Source: Schlesneria sp. (GTDB lineage Bacteria > Planctomycetota > Planctomycetia > Planctomycetales > Planctomycetaceae). Taken from it: a stretch of DNA of 7,242 nt. The translations under genes and the position numbers were made by a program. The notes beneath the pieces are model-generated. The model saw only the letters and a program-made list of their open reading frames with translations. It had not been told where the DNA came from and ran no database searches. Location of the stretch: assembly GCA_025353525.1 (NCBI GenBank), contig JANXOO010000388.1, forward strand, positions 1 to 7,242, read 5' to 3'. Of this stretch, positions 1 through 5,664 are shown piece after piece (position 1 is the first letter of the stretch; every line of letters begins with the position of its first letter).

Positions 1-56
1 TCTACACCTTTCAAAACAAGGCGAAGTGACAACCCTGGTTTCAGGACTGCACCGTC

Positions 57-86
57 GGTTTGCCGGGTTCGTGCGCCCGGCGAACC
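57..86. other. 11-bp hairpin upstream of the MoxR gene
   Basis: Arms GGTTTGCCGGG (57-67) and CCCGGCGAACC (76-86) pair over 11 bp with one G-T wobble around an 8-base loop. No T-run follows on either strand, so it is not a classical intrinsic terminator. It could be an mRNA leader structure, the end of an upstream transcript, or a dispersed palindrome. The bases are directly visible; the role is unknown. Confidence 0.45.
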
Positions 87-195
87 AGGTCCACAGTTGA
101 ATCGTTGTCACGCTGTTGACAAGGGCTGATCAGCGGTTTGAACATCATCCGCATCAGACCTTATGTTCCTCAATTTCCGTTTCCATGCGTTCTTC

Positions 196-199
196 GGAG
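196..199 (+). promoter_or_regulatory. Ribosome binding site that decides the GTG start at 207
   Basis: GGAG lies 7 bases before the GTG at 207. The in-frame upstream alternative, TTG at 138, has no comparable purine-rich element and would add 23 residues unlike the usual start of MoxR proteins. Confidence 0.6.
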
Positions 200-206
200 C
201 CTTTGC

Positions 207-1268
207 GTGACAGACCATTCCCCTTCGAACGTACCGCCCACGGACAGCGATCTTGCCGCTGTGGAACAACTGGGTGCGGCATACCGGCGGATCGTTGATC
301 AGCTTGGTCGCGTCATTATCGGTCAGCGAGCGGTGGTAGAAGAATTGATGATCGCCATGCTTGCCGGAGGGCACGCCCTGCTGGTCGGCGTTCCTGGTTT
401 GGCCAAGACATTGATGGTGCGAACGCTTTCGGACACGCTGAATCTCTCGTTCAATCGTATCCAGTTCACTCCCGACCTGATGCCTGCCGACATCACCGGG
501 ACGGAAGTCATTCAGGAAGACAAGTCGACGGGCGGACGAGAATTCAAATTCATTCCCGGCCCTGTTTTTTCCAACGTTTTGCTGGCGGACGAGATCAACC
601 GGACTCCGCCAAAGACCCAGGCGGCGTTGCTCGAAGCGATGCAGGAACATCAGGTGACTGCGGGAGGCAAACGACACAAATTGCCCGAACCGTTTTTCGT
701 GCTGGCGACACAGAATCCGATTGAGCAAGAGGGAACCTATCCGCTTCCAGAAGCGCAACTCGACCGGTTCATGTTCGAAATCCGTGTCGATTATCCGACC
801 GAAGAGGAAGAATTCGAGATTGTGCGTCAGACGACGATTGCGAACGATGTCGTCATCGAAAAAGTACTCAGCTACGAAGAATGGCAGAATCTTCAGTCAC
901 TGGTTCGTCGAGTCCCCGTTGCAGACTCGGTTATCCGTTATGCGATGCAGTTCGCACGGCTGACGCGCGACGGTGCCGACAAGCCAGATTTCATCAAACA
1001 GTACGTCAGTTGGGGGGCCGGACCGCGAGCCAGCCAGTACCTGATCCTCGGCGCCAAGGCCAGGGCGATCCTTCACGGTCGCCCCTACGTCAGTGTCGAC
1101 GACGTACAAGCGATCGCCGCACCGGTCCTCAGACACCGCATCCTGACGAATTTCAACGCGGAAGCCGAAGGGATACGTCCCGACGACATCGTCAGAAAGC
1201 TGACCGCGCTGATTCCGCCTGACGGTGCAATCAATGACAAGCTGCCGAAAGTCTTCAAAACGGCATAA
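207..1268 (+). CDS. MoxR-family AAA+ ATPase
   Basis: A cytoplasmic AAA+ ATPase of the MoxR family. Members use ATP hydrolysis as chaperone-like remodelling factors, usually with partner proteins carrying von Willebrand A or DUF58 domains. From GTG 207 the protein has 353 residues, normal for the family. Visible motifs in order are Walker A GVPGLAKT (61-68), Walker B LLADEIN (125-131), sensor-1 ATQNP (167-171), the LDRF arginine region (185-188), and the sensor-2 style segment WGAGPRASQ (269-277) in the C-terminal helical lid. All key residues are intact, so it should be active. The gene is complete and ends at TAA 1266-1268. The DUF58/VWA genes that commonly follow moxR in bacteria are absent; a phage protease gene comes next after 304 bp. 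The family call is secure, but the target is unknown and the start could be earlier. Confidence 0.95.
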   Translation: MTDHSPSNVPPTDSDLAAVEQLGAAYRRIVDQLGRVIIGQRAVVEELMIAMLAGGHALLVGVPGLAKTLMVRTLSDTLNLSFNRIQFTPDLMPADITGTEVIQEDKSTGGREFKFIPGPVFSNVLLADEINRTPPKTQAALLEAMQEHQVTAGGKRHKLPEPFFVLATQNPIEQEGTYPLPEAQLDRFMFEIRVDYPTEEEEFEIVRQTTIANDVVIEKVLSYEEWQNLQSLVRRVPVADSVIRYAMQFARLTRDGADKPDFIKQYVSWGAGPRASQYLILGAKARAILHGRPYVSVDDVQAIAAPVLRHRILTNFNAEAEGIRPDDIVRKLTALIPPDGAINDKLPKVFKTA

Positions 1269-1307
1269 GAACCGGTGCATCATTCACTGCGGAGAAATGC
1301 GAAGATT

Positions 1308-1412
1308 GTTCACCACAGAGACACAGAGGCACAGAGAAAAGAGTAAGAGAGATGAAGGTGTTTGCCCTTGAACACATTTCTTGTTGTCTTCTCTGTGGTG
1401 AACTTTTTCTTT
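1308..1412 (+). repeat. Long inverted repeat (CACAGAG type) with terminal T-run, possible terminator
   Basis: GTTCACCACAGAGA (1308-1321) pairs perfectly over 14 bp with TCTCTGTGGTGAAC (1390-1403). Between them lie a purine-rich left side, a pyrimidine-rich right side and an inner GTGTT/AACAC stem (1358-1362/1371-1375), so the whole can fold as an extended imperfect hairpin. TTTTTCTTT follows at 1404-1412, so it could end MoxR transcription. The CACAGAGACACAGAGGCACAGAG style is one I know as a dispersed intergenic repeat in planctomycetes and other bacteria, where antisense translation gives spurious LCVSVVN-type peptides. That repeat identity comes from memory and was not searched. Confidence 0.7.
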
Positions 1413-1429
1413 CGACGATATGCCGTCGA
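1412..1429. other. Short perfect hairpin after the long inverted repeat
   Basis: TCGACG (1412-1417) and CGTCGA (1424-1429) form a perfect 6-bp stem around ATATGC. It directly follows the T-run of the longer repeat. No T-run follows it. The rest of the gap (about 1430-1502) shows no gene I can support. Confidence 0.35.
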
Positions 1430-1502
1430 GAAACTCGAACATGAGCCAGTCGCCGTGTGCTCCCACCAGAAATCGAGCGTGATCGGTTGCCTGCAAACTG
1501 CC

Positions 1503-1518
1503 TTCCAAACCTTTGGAA
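1503..1518. promoter_or_regulatory. Perfect dyad, candidate operator before the capsid genes
   Basis: TTCCAAA and TTTGGAA are perfect 7-base arms separated by CC. The centre lies about 62 bp upstream of the protease ATG and the right arm overlaps the candidate -35 element. This size and position suit a dimeric helix-turn-helix repressor. No regulator gene is visible in the window, so the assignment is an inference. Confidence 0.35.
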
Positions 1519-1540
1519 ACAACGTGCGTATTCGTATTTT
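1513..1540 (+). promoter_or_regulatory. Candidate sigma70-type promoter for the protease gene
   Basis: TTGGAA (1513-1518) and TATTTT (1535-1540) are separated by 16 bp, and each matches 4 of 6 consensus bases. Transcription would begin near 1547, giving a leader of about 25 bases before ATG 1573. The match is modest and planctomycete promoters are poorly characterised. Confidence 0.25.
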
Positions 1541-1572
1541 CATTTGGGTCAACTGTGGGTCTAATAGGCCCC

Positions 1573-2865
1573 ATGACAACGCAACCCGCTAACAACGAAT
1601 TTGCACCGGCCACCATCGATGACTTCCTCGAGCGTCGTCCTCGTTTTTCTGGTTGCCACTACAAACTGCTCCCTGCCGGTCGTTCACTCGCGATTGACGT
1701 TTCCGGACAACCCTCGATCGACCGACAGGCGATGTCGGCTCGCTCTGTTATTTCTACGGCTACTATTGACCGTGTAGGCGACCTGTTAATCCCTCGCGGC
1801 TGCCAGTTGGACAACTACGTCAAGAACCCCGTCGTCATGTGGGCGCACGGTATGGAAGGGATCGCTCCGCCGATCGGAACATCGCGAGATCCGGACGGAA
1901 ACGTCGCGGTGATCATCACGGACGACGACGTTCAGGCAACGTGCTGGTTCTCGCAAAAATCGCTCGAAGCGGCCCAGATCTTTGAGCTGATCGACGAAGG
2001 AATCGTCCGGGCAACGTCCGTCCGGGAAACGCCGATCAAGTCTCACTTGCAACGCGACCCGATCGCGGGCGATGTGTTGATTGTTGAAGAATGGGATCTC
2101 GAAGAATGGTCCTGGTGCGCGATCGGCGTTAACCCGGACGCGGTGGCAAAGACCCTGCATCGCAATCGGCTGGGTGGACAGCCGATCGCTGCCTCTATCG
2201 TGAAATCACTGATTTCAGTGGCCCCGACCAGCAAACGGTGGGGAATCGGCTTACCAATGGAGAAAACGAACATGGATCCTGGACGACCGAATGATGATGA
2301 TGGTGCCACTGCGGTGGCGGACGAACAAACCACGGAGCCGATTGATGATGACTCGGGCTCGGACGCAGAGAACGAACCCTATGGCTCGACAGTCGTCGCG
2401 GCGGTACACGCGTCGCTCGCGGCGGCGATTCACAATATCGAAGAGGCGATGGGTCCGCTTGAGAATCCGCCCGTCAAAGAAGGACTGACGGAGATTCTGA
2501 CCGCACTCCAGAGCCAGATGGCTGCTGTCGAAGGACTGCATTCGGTCAACTACCCCGATCAGGACTCACTCAAGGCCGATGACAACGAGGGCGACGGCAG
2601 CGGCGAGTCGATGAAGGCCTTTCTTGCAGCCGGTCGGATCGCTCCGTTGCAGGTACTCGGTCTCGGCTCGCGACTCAAACGACTCGTTGGTGCAACAAAC
2701 CTGACACTCGACCAACGCAGAACACTCGGCGACGTTGCCAGGCAGATGACTCGCCTCGTCTCACAATCGAAGTCGTATCAACAGGATGCTGACGCGACCA
2801 AAATTGCGGCCCTGCAAAAGTCGATTGGCGAACTGACCGGCCTGGTCGGAACGATCAGAAAATAA
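1573..2865 (+). CDS. HK97-family prohead protease with acidic, helical C-terminal extension
   Basis: A serine protease of the HK97 prohead (U35/S78-like) family, which acts inside the procapsid to cut scaffold from the capsid protein and itself. From ATG 1573 it has 430 residues; the family is usually about 170-250. The protease domain spans roughly 27-200: a beta segment with TIDRVGD (64-70), LDNYVKNPVVMWAHG (79-93) with candidate catalytic His92, GIVRATSVRETPI (143-155) with candidate nucleophile Ser149, and the closing strand EEWSWCAIGVNPDA (177-190). Residues 235-270 are strongly acidic and 271-430 mostly predicted helix, resembling an internal scaffold. The AGG at 1566-1568 is a weak ribosome site; an in-frame TTG at 1513 would add residues encoded by the regulatory region and is less likely. 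It is first in the capsid block, and the capsid gene follows 217 bp later. Family secure, catalytic residues inferred from family pattern. Confidence 0.88.
   Translation: MTTQPANNEFAPATIDDFLERRPRFSGCHYKLLPAGRSLAIDVSGQPSIDRQAMSARSVISTATIDRVGDLLIPRGCQLDNYVKNPVVMWAHGMEGIAPPIGTSRDPDGNVAVIITDDDVQATCWFSQKSLEAAQIFELIDEGIVRATSVRETPIKSHLQRDPIAGDVLIVEEWDLEEWSWCAIGVNPDAVAKTLHRNRLGGQPIAASIVKSLISVAPTSKRWGIGLPMEKTNMDPGRPNDDDGATAVADEQTTEPIDDDSGSDAENEPYGSTVVAAVHASLAAAIHNIEEAMGPLENPPVKEGLTEILTALQSQMAAVEGLHSVNYPDQDSLKADDNEGDGSGESMKAFLAAGRIAPLQVLGLGSRLKRLVGATNLTLDQRRTLGDVARQMTRLVSQSKSYQQDADATKIAALQKSIGELTGLVGTIRK
2259..2262 (+). promoter_or_regulatory. Internal ribosome binding site within the protease gene
   Basis: GGAG lies 9 bases before an in-frame ATG at 2272, with an A-rich spacer. 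It is a better Shine-Dalgarno than the one before the protease start itself and falls at the protease/tail domain boundary. Confidence 0.4.
2272..2865 (+). CDS. Possible nested in-frame scaffold protein (lambda Nu3-like arrangement)
   Basis: Starting at ATG 2272 (protease Met234) and sharing the protease stop, this would encode 197 residues lacking the protease domain. The product begins with an acidic, Asp/Glu/Asn-rich stretch of about 35 residues. It continues with mostly helical sequence (about residues 38-90), a short acidic break near 95-112, and a helical C-terminus ending in GELTGLVGTIRK. Size, acidity and helix content suit a procapsid scaffold. In lambda, scaffold Nu3 is made from an internal start within the protease gene C; the arrangement here is the same in outline. 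The start is supported only by sequence: GGAG with 9-base spacing exactly at the domain boundary. The alternative is that the tail exists only as part of the full-length protease. Confidence 0.35.
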   Translation: MDPGRPNDDDGATAVADEQTTEPIDDDSGSDAENEPYGSTVVAAVHASLAAAIHNIEEAMGPLENPPVKEGLTEILTALQSQMAAVEGLHSVNYPDQDSLKADDNEGDGSGESMKAFLAAGRIAPLQVLGLGSRLKRLVGATNLTLDQRRTLGDVARQMTRLVSQSKSYQQDADATKIAALQKSIGELTGLVGTIRK

Positions 2866-3082
2866 TGCAATCACTCGCGACAGGCCGACACCGGTCGTCG
2901 CAACCTGCGACCGAATATCGCGGGAATCAACGGGCACATCTCGTCCGATATCTGGCGAGCAATCGCACACACTGCAAAGCACCTGTTGCGGCGTTACCCC
3001 GCTTCCGATCCGCGCACACGGTGCGCACGTACCGAGCCTCACATAGTCCGAATACCGTTTCCATTTCAGAAAAGAACATTCC
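2866..3082 (+). other. Long leader before the capsid gene, no supported gene
   Basis: This 217-bp gap separates protease and capsid genes. An ATG at 2865 overlaps the protease stop (TAATG) and opens a 79-codon frame to 3104. The product is Arg-rich, lacks recognisable features and runs 22 bases into the capsid gene, so I do not call it. A 6-bp hairpin, GCGCAC (3012-3017) and GTGCGC (3021-3026) with loop ACG, lies 57 bases before the capsid ATG. GTGCGCAC (3021-3028) is also a palindrome by itself. The purine stretch near 3068-3076 may serve as a weak ribosome site. The gap may carry a separate capsid promoter or leader structure, which is an inference. Confidence 0.4.
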
Positions 3083-4372
3083 ATGCCAACGATCGACGAA
3101 TTGACGAAGCAAGTGACCGAGCTGACCGGTACCGTGAAGAGTTTGTCCGAAAAGCCTGATTTCAGCGGGATCCACCGCGACGATGATGGTCGCGTCACCG
3201 GGCAGTGGTCCGATACAGACGAAACGGTCACGCTTGTGACAGGCCGCCATGATCTGTCGGGACCACGGGCAGGTCGACGTACAAAAGGCCGAACGGCGAT
3301 GAAGTCGCTGATCCGGCAGGGCTACAAACCGTGGGGTGAATTCAAATCGCTCAGCGATTTCGTCCGCAGCGGCTTCGACGGACATCAGGGGTCGGCCTTT
3401 CATGATCGCTGCAAGTCGCACTTCAAAGCCATTCAGGGGATGTCGGAAACGGTCGGGTCCGACGGCGGCTTCACGGTCATGCCCGAATTCAATCACAACA
3501 TCTTCGAGCATGTCTATTCGAACGATCTGTTTGCATCGACGGACAATTACACGGTCGGCGGGAACAATATGACGTTCCTGGCCAACGCCGAAACGAGTCG
3601 TGCGAATGGCAGCCGGCATGGTGGACTGCGTGGTTACTGGACGGGTGAAGGTCAATCAATTGCGGCCAGCAAACCGACCGTTCGCGAAGTGCAGATGAAA
3701 CTTCAGAAACTTGCAGTCGTCGTTTACCTCACTGACGAACTGATTGCGGACAGCGGGCAGGCTCTGGAACAATACGTCACTCGCAAGGCGTCGGATGAAT
3801 TCAATTTCATGATCGGCGATGCGCTGTTCAATGGCGACGGCGTGGGAAAACCGCTTGGCGTTCTGAATGCCCCCAGCCTGCTGGCGATCGGACCTGTTGG
3901 CGGGCAGACGACGCAGACGATTGTTGCGCAAAACATCATCGCAATGCAGAACCGGTTCTACGCTCCGTACTTTGGCAATGCGAACTGGTACCTGAACCAG
4001 GATTGCATGCAGCAACTGATGCAATTGAGCCTGGCGACCGGTACGTATTCGGGGCAACTTGTCTATTTGCCACCGACGGGACTCTCGGAATCGCCCTACG
4101 GTGCGCTCGGCGGTCGACCGCTCAAGCCGATCGAATTTGCGGGAACGCTGGGTTCCCAAGGCGACATTTGCCTCGCTGACCTGGGTCAGATGTTGTCGAT
4201 CAGCAAAGGAGGCATCTCGCAGGCGGTCTCGATGCACGTCGAGTTTTTGACCGACCAGTTGGCGCTGCGATTCACGATGCGAATGAACGCCACGCCGTGG
4301 GAGAACGCTCCGATCGCTCCGTACAAAGGGACGAATTCCCAGTCGAGTTTCATATGCCTGCAACCACGCTGA
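3083..4372 (+). CDS. HK97-fold major capsid protein
   Basis: The main shell protein of a tailed-phage-type procapsid. It has 429 residues, near the HK97 family norm. Residues 1-25 look like a short amphipathic helix (DELTKQVTELTG) and roughly 1-100 would be the removable scaffold-like delta domain. KPWGEFKSLSDFVRSG (82-97) is the familiar GEF-type lead-in. GSDGGFTVMPEF (125-136) marks the start of the mature N-arm and E-loop region. YLTDELIADSGQALEQYV (215-232) and GDGVGKPLGVLNAP (251-264) are the spine-helix and P-domain signatures, and GALGGRPLKPIEFAG (340-354) followed by GDICLADLGQML (360-371) are the A-domain signatures. The protein would be processed by the upstream protease. No good Shine-Dalgarno is visible, only a purine-rich stretch ending 6 bases before ATG, so expression may rely on another mechanism. 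Crosslinking residues cannot be assigned by eye. Confidence 0.93.
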   Translation: MPTIDELTKQVTELTGTVKSLSEKPDFSGIHRDDDGRVTGQWSDTDETVTLVTGRHDLSGPRAGRRTKGRTAMKSLIRQGYKPWGEFKSLSDFVRSGFDGHQGSAFHDRCKSHFKAIQGMSETVGSDGGFTVMPEFNHNIFEHVYSNDLFASTDNYTVGGNNMTFLANAETSRANGSRHGGLRGYWTGEGQSIAASKPTVREVQMKLQKLAVVVYLTDELIADSGQALEQYVTRKASDEFNFMIGDALFNGDGVGKPLGVLNAPSLLAIGPVGGQTTQTIVAQNIIAMQNRFYAPYFGNANWYLNQDCMQQLMQLSLATGTYSGQLVYLPPTGLSESPYGALGGRPLKPIEFAGTLGSQGDICLADLGQMLSISKGGISQAVSMHVEFLTDQLALRFTMRMNATPWENAPIAPYKGTNSQSSFICLQPR

Positions 4373-4493
4373 CCGTCACCGTTTGACATCTTTTCCAGCC
4401 CATGACGCAGAACAACGCATCACCCGGATGCGCTCTTTCTGCAGACGACGAGGGAATACCACCTACGTCACGAGGACCCGGGTACGCACGCTC

Positions 4494-4519
4494 CCTGAAT
4501 GCAGGCTTCCAGAATGCAA
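4494..4519 (+). repeat. Short 15-base-period direct repeat
   Basis: CCTGAATGCAGG (4494-4505) recurs as CCAGAATGCAAG (4509-4520) exactly 15 bases later, 10 of 12 bases matching. It has the same period as the clearer tandem repeat after the next gene. Two short copies may be chance. Confidence 0.25.
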
Positions 4520-4585
4520 GGGGGCCTGGCCGCGAAACCTTAAAAGAACAACTTTCAATCCGCTGCGGCGTGACCGCAACGACAC

Positions 4586-4590
4586 AAGGA
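4586..4590 (+). promoter_or_regulatory. Ribosome binding site that decides the start at 4599
   Basis: AAGGA lies 8 bases before ATG 4599. This selects 4599 over the in-frame TTG at 4383, which would add 72 Arg-rich residues with no family-like features. Confidence 0.6.
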
Positions 4591-4598
4591 AAAGCAGA

Positions 4599-5111
4599 AT
4601 GGACTTCAATCACGATTTTCTGGAAGTCGCGGACATTATCCCGGCTTTCGTTCCCGTCGACATGCAAACGGGAAACAACAATGGCCAATGGGTCAATATG
4701 AAGTACGTCCATCGGTTGGTATGCGTGCTGTACAAGGGATCGGGAACGGCGGGCGACGATCCCGTTATCACCTTGAAACAGGCGACCACGAACGCCGGCG
4801 GGAACTCGAAGGCATTGACGTTTAACCGCGTTCGCACAAAAGCAAACGCCGCCCTGGCGTCGCTGACGCAGTTCGCTCTGACGACGCAAGCGCCAGCGAA
4901 TACATTTACGACGACGTCGGCAGCAAACCCCGCATTGATCGCGGTGGAGATTACGGCGACCGACCTCGACATGAACAACGGGTTCAATTTCGTTCAATTG
5001 TCGATTCCCGACACAGGGACGAACGCGCAACTGGGTTGTGCATTCTACATCGCATACGGATTGCGATACCTCCAGGGCGTTCCTAACCCCGTCCCGAGCG
5101 AACTGTCGTAA
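4599..5111 (+). CDS. Probable phage virion protein (head decoration or similar)
   Basis: A 170-residue protein directly downstream of the capsid gene. It reads as a compact beta-rich protein: WVNMKYVHRLVCVLYKGSGTAGDDPVITLKQAT divided over about residues 28-60, then ALTFNRVRTK (69-78), ALIAVEITATDLDMNNGFNFVQLSIPDTG (about 107-138) and AQLGCAFYIAYGLRY (138-152). The combination of a GTAGDDP turn, a KALTF strand, a DLD-NGF segment and a NAQLG strand matches, from memory, a group of phage proteins encoded beside capsid genes and usually annotated only as hypothetical or structural. The position suggests a shell-decorating or accessory head protein. There is no signal peptide, and no membrane helix is evident. 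It ends at a TAA that lies in the first unit of a 15-bp tandem repeat. The role is inferred from position and fold-like pattern, not from a catalytic motif. Confidence 0.7.
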   Translation: MDFNHDFLEVADIIPAFVPVDMQTGNNNGQWVNMKYVHRLVCVLYKGSGTAGDDPVITLKQATTNAGGNSKALTFNRVRTKANAALASLTQFALTTQAPANTFTTTSAANPALIAVEITATDLDMNNGFNFVQLSIPDTGTNAQLGCAFYIAYGLRYLQGVPNPVPSELS

Positions 5112-5163
5112 TTCAACCTGTCGTAATTCGACCAGCCGTAATTCAACCAGTCCCGTACAACCA
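5106..5163 (+). repeat. 15-bp tandem repeat, three full copies plus a shortened fourth
   Basis: Units TCGTAATTCAACCTG (5106-5120), TCGTAATTCGACCAG (5121-5135) and CCGTAATTCAACCAG (5136-5150) follow head to tail. A fourth, CCGTACAACCA (5153-5163), equals the same unit with ATT missing. The first unit contains the stop codon of the preceding gene, and because 15 is a multiple of three, every full unit places a TAA in the same frame (5109, 5124, 5139). Confidence 0.85.
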
Positions 5164-5174
5164 TTCCAGGCGAG

Positions 5175-5195
5175 CCCGGTCCCGTCAGGGCCGGG
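5175..5195. other. GC-rich hairpin before the 5226 gene
   Basis: CCCGG (5175-5179) pairs with CCGGG (5191-5195), and CCC (5181-5183) pairs with GGG (5188-5190). T5180 is a one-base bulge and GTCA the loop. The 8-bp all-GC stem lies about 20 bases before the next ribosome site. No T-run follows, so it is more likely an mRNA processing or stability structure than a terminator. Confidence 0.4.
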
Positions 5196-5225
5196 GTTCC
5201 TCAGCTTCATTCAAAGGAAGACACT

Positions 5226-5657
5226 ATGGCCGACAAACCAAAATCCGGCGTGACCGACACAGCGATTGCCGAACTTGCAAAGCAGATTTTTGTCGAACAG
5301 TTTGGTCGTTCGCAGATTGGCTACAAGCAACTGACGATCAACTCGTTCCGCGCCGCGACGGAATTCCTCGCCGGTGCTCAATCCGTCCAGAACGGTGAGA
5401 TCGACCTGTTCGAGGAAGACAGGAACCCGCTGGACGACGCGAAAGCGCCGAATCTGAAAAAGACGCACCCCATCAACCTCATGTCGAAAGCATGGGGCGA
5501 TGTCCGACTGGTCCAGGCGGCACTCGACGATCTCGACGCCAATCCGGCAGCGGAATCGTACGAGCCCTACGGTTGGGGCAAGCCTGAAGTCAAACAGGCG
5601 CGGGCATTATTCCCCGCCGTGGTCAACCGCGCCAAACAACTCTCAACCACAAAGTGA
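5226..5657 (+). CDS. Small phage-module protein of unknown function
   Basis: A 143-residue protein in the head gene block, with a good ribosome site (AGGA at 5215-5218, 7 bases before ATG). It is soluble, mixed acidic/basic and apparently mostly helical. Residues 10-55 (TDTAIAELAKQIFVEQ, then INSFRAATEFLAGAQ) form likely amphipathic helices. A charged middle follows (EIDLFEEDRNPLDD, about 59-72), and residues 83-143 carry Trp90 and a YEPYGWGKPEVKQARALFP segment. The helical N-terminus vaguely resembles small phage proteins with a repeated IYVELVGR-like helix, but I cannot name a family. Its position between decoration and connector genes suggests a head or neck accessory role. It is in the same frame as the preceding gene, separated only by the tandem TAA codons and 28 open codons. 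The gene is real; the function is unknown. Confidence 0.75.
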   Translation: MADKPKSGVTDTAIAELAKQIFVEQFGRSQIGYKQLTINSFRAATEFLAGAQSVQNGEIDLFEEDRNPLDDAKAPNLKKTHPINLMSKAWGDVRLVQAALDDLDANPAAESYEPYGWGKPEVKQARALFPAVVNRAKQLSTTK

Positions 5658-5664
5658 GGTCACC

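Larger units (their letters stand above)
4373..4598 (+). other. 226-bp gap after the capsid gene, no supported gene
   Basis: The gap can be read open in two + frames (from TTG 4383 and ATG 4402), but both products are low-complexity or Arg-rich and lack ribosome sites, while the gene at 4599 has its own strong site. A TTGACA at 4383-4388 has no matching -10 element. A short direct repeat with 15-base spacing sits at 4494-4519. CAGGC (4502-4506) can pair with GCCTG (4524-4528), a weak stem. I see no terminator with a T-run. Confidence 0.4.

Noticed and set aside
1..29. Possible tail of an upstream gene ending at TGA 27-29
   Set aside because: Only eight codons are visible and other frames remain open further; nothing distinguishes it from chance.
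116..144. TTGACA (116-121) as a -35 box for the MoxR gene
   Set aside because: The hexamer is perfect, but at 16-18 bp spacing there is no acceptable -10 box, so it is not called as a promoter.
138..206. Extended MoxR start at TTG 138
   Set aside because: Adds 23 residues not typical of the family and has no ribosome site, unlike GTG 207.
108..758. 216-codon minus-strand frame opposite the MoxR gene
   Set aside because: Overlaps the conserved ATPase core; its composition is typical of an antisense shadow.
1284..1616. 110-codon minus-strand frame in the moxR-protease gap, with a protein-like middle part
   Set aside because: Its end is the known spurious LCVSVVN-type translation of the CACAGAG repeat and its beginning overlaps the protease start. 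A decayed gene fragment around 1405-1570 cannot be excluded but is not supported.
2865..3104. 79-codon frame starting at TAATG on the protease stop
   Set aside because: Position suggests coupling, but the product is Arg-rich and featureless and overlaps the capsid start by 22 bases with no ribosome site of its own.
2927..4363. Two long minus-strand frames (2927-3655, 3656-4363) opposite the capsid gene
   Set aside because: Antisense shadows of a clearly recognisable capsid protein; Arg/His-rich with no recognisable domain.
4402..4701. 99-codon frame from ATG 4402
   Set aside because: Overlaps the first third of the better-supported 4599 gene in another frame, lacks a ribosome site and looks like low-complexity translation of spacer.
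4350..5210. 286-codon open frame on the minus strand opposite the 4599 gene
   Set aside because: Arg/Val/Cys-rich product with no motif; it mirrors the codon-position bias of the + strand gene, which has a ribosome site and family-like sequence. Its LVELR repeats are just the 15-bp tandem repeat read backwards.
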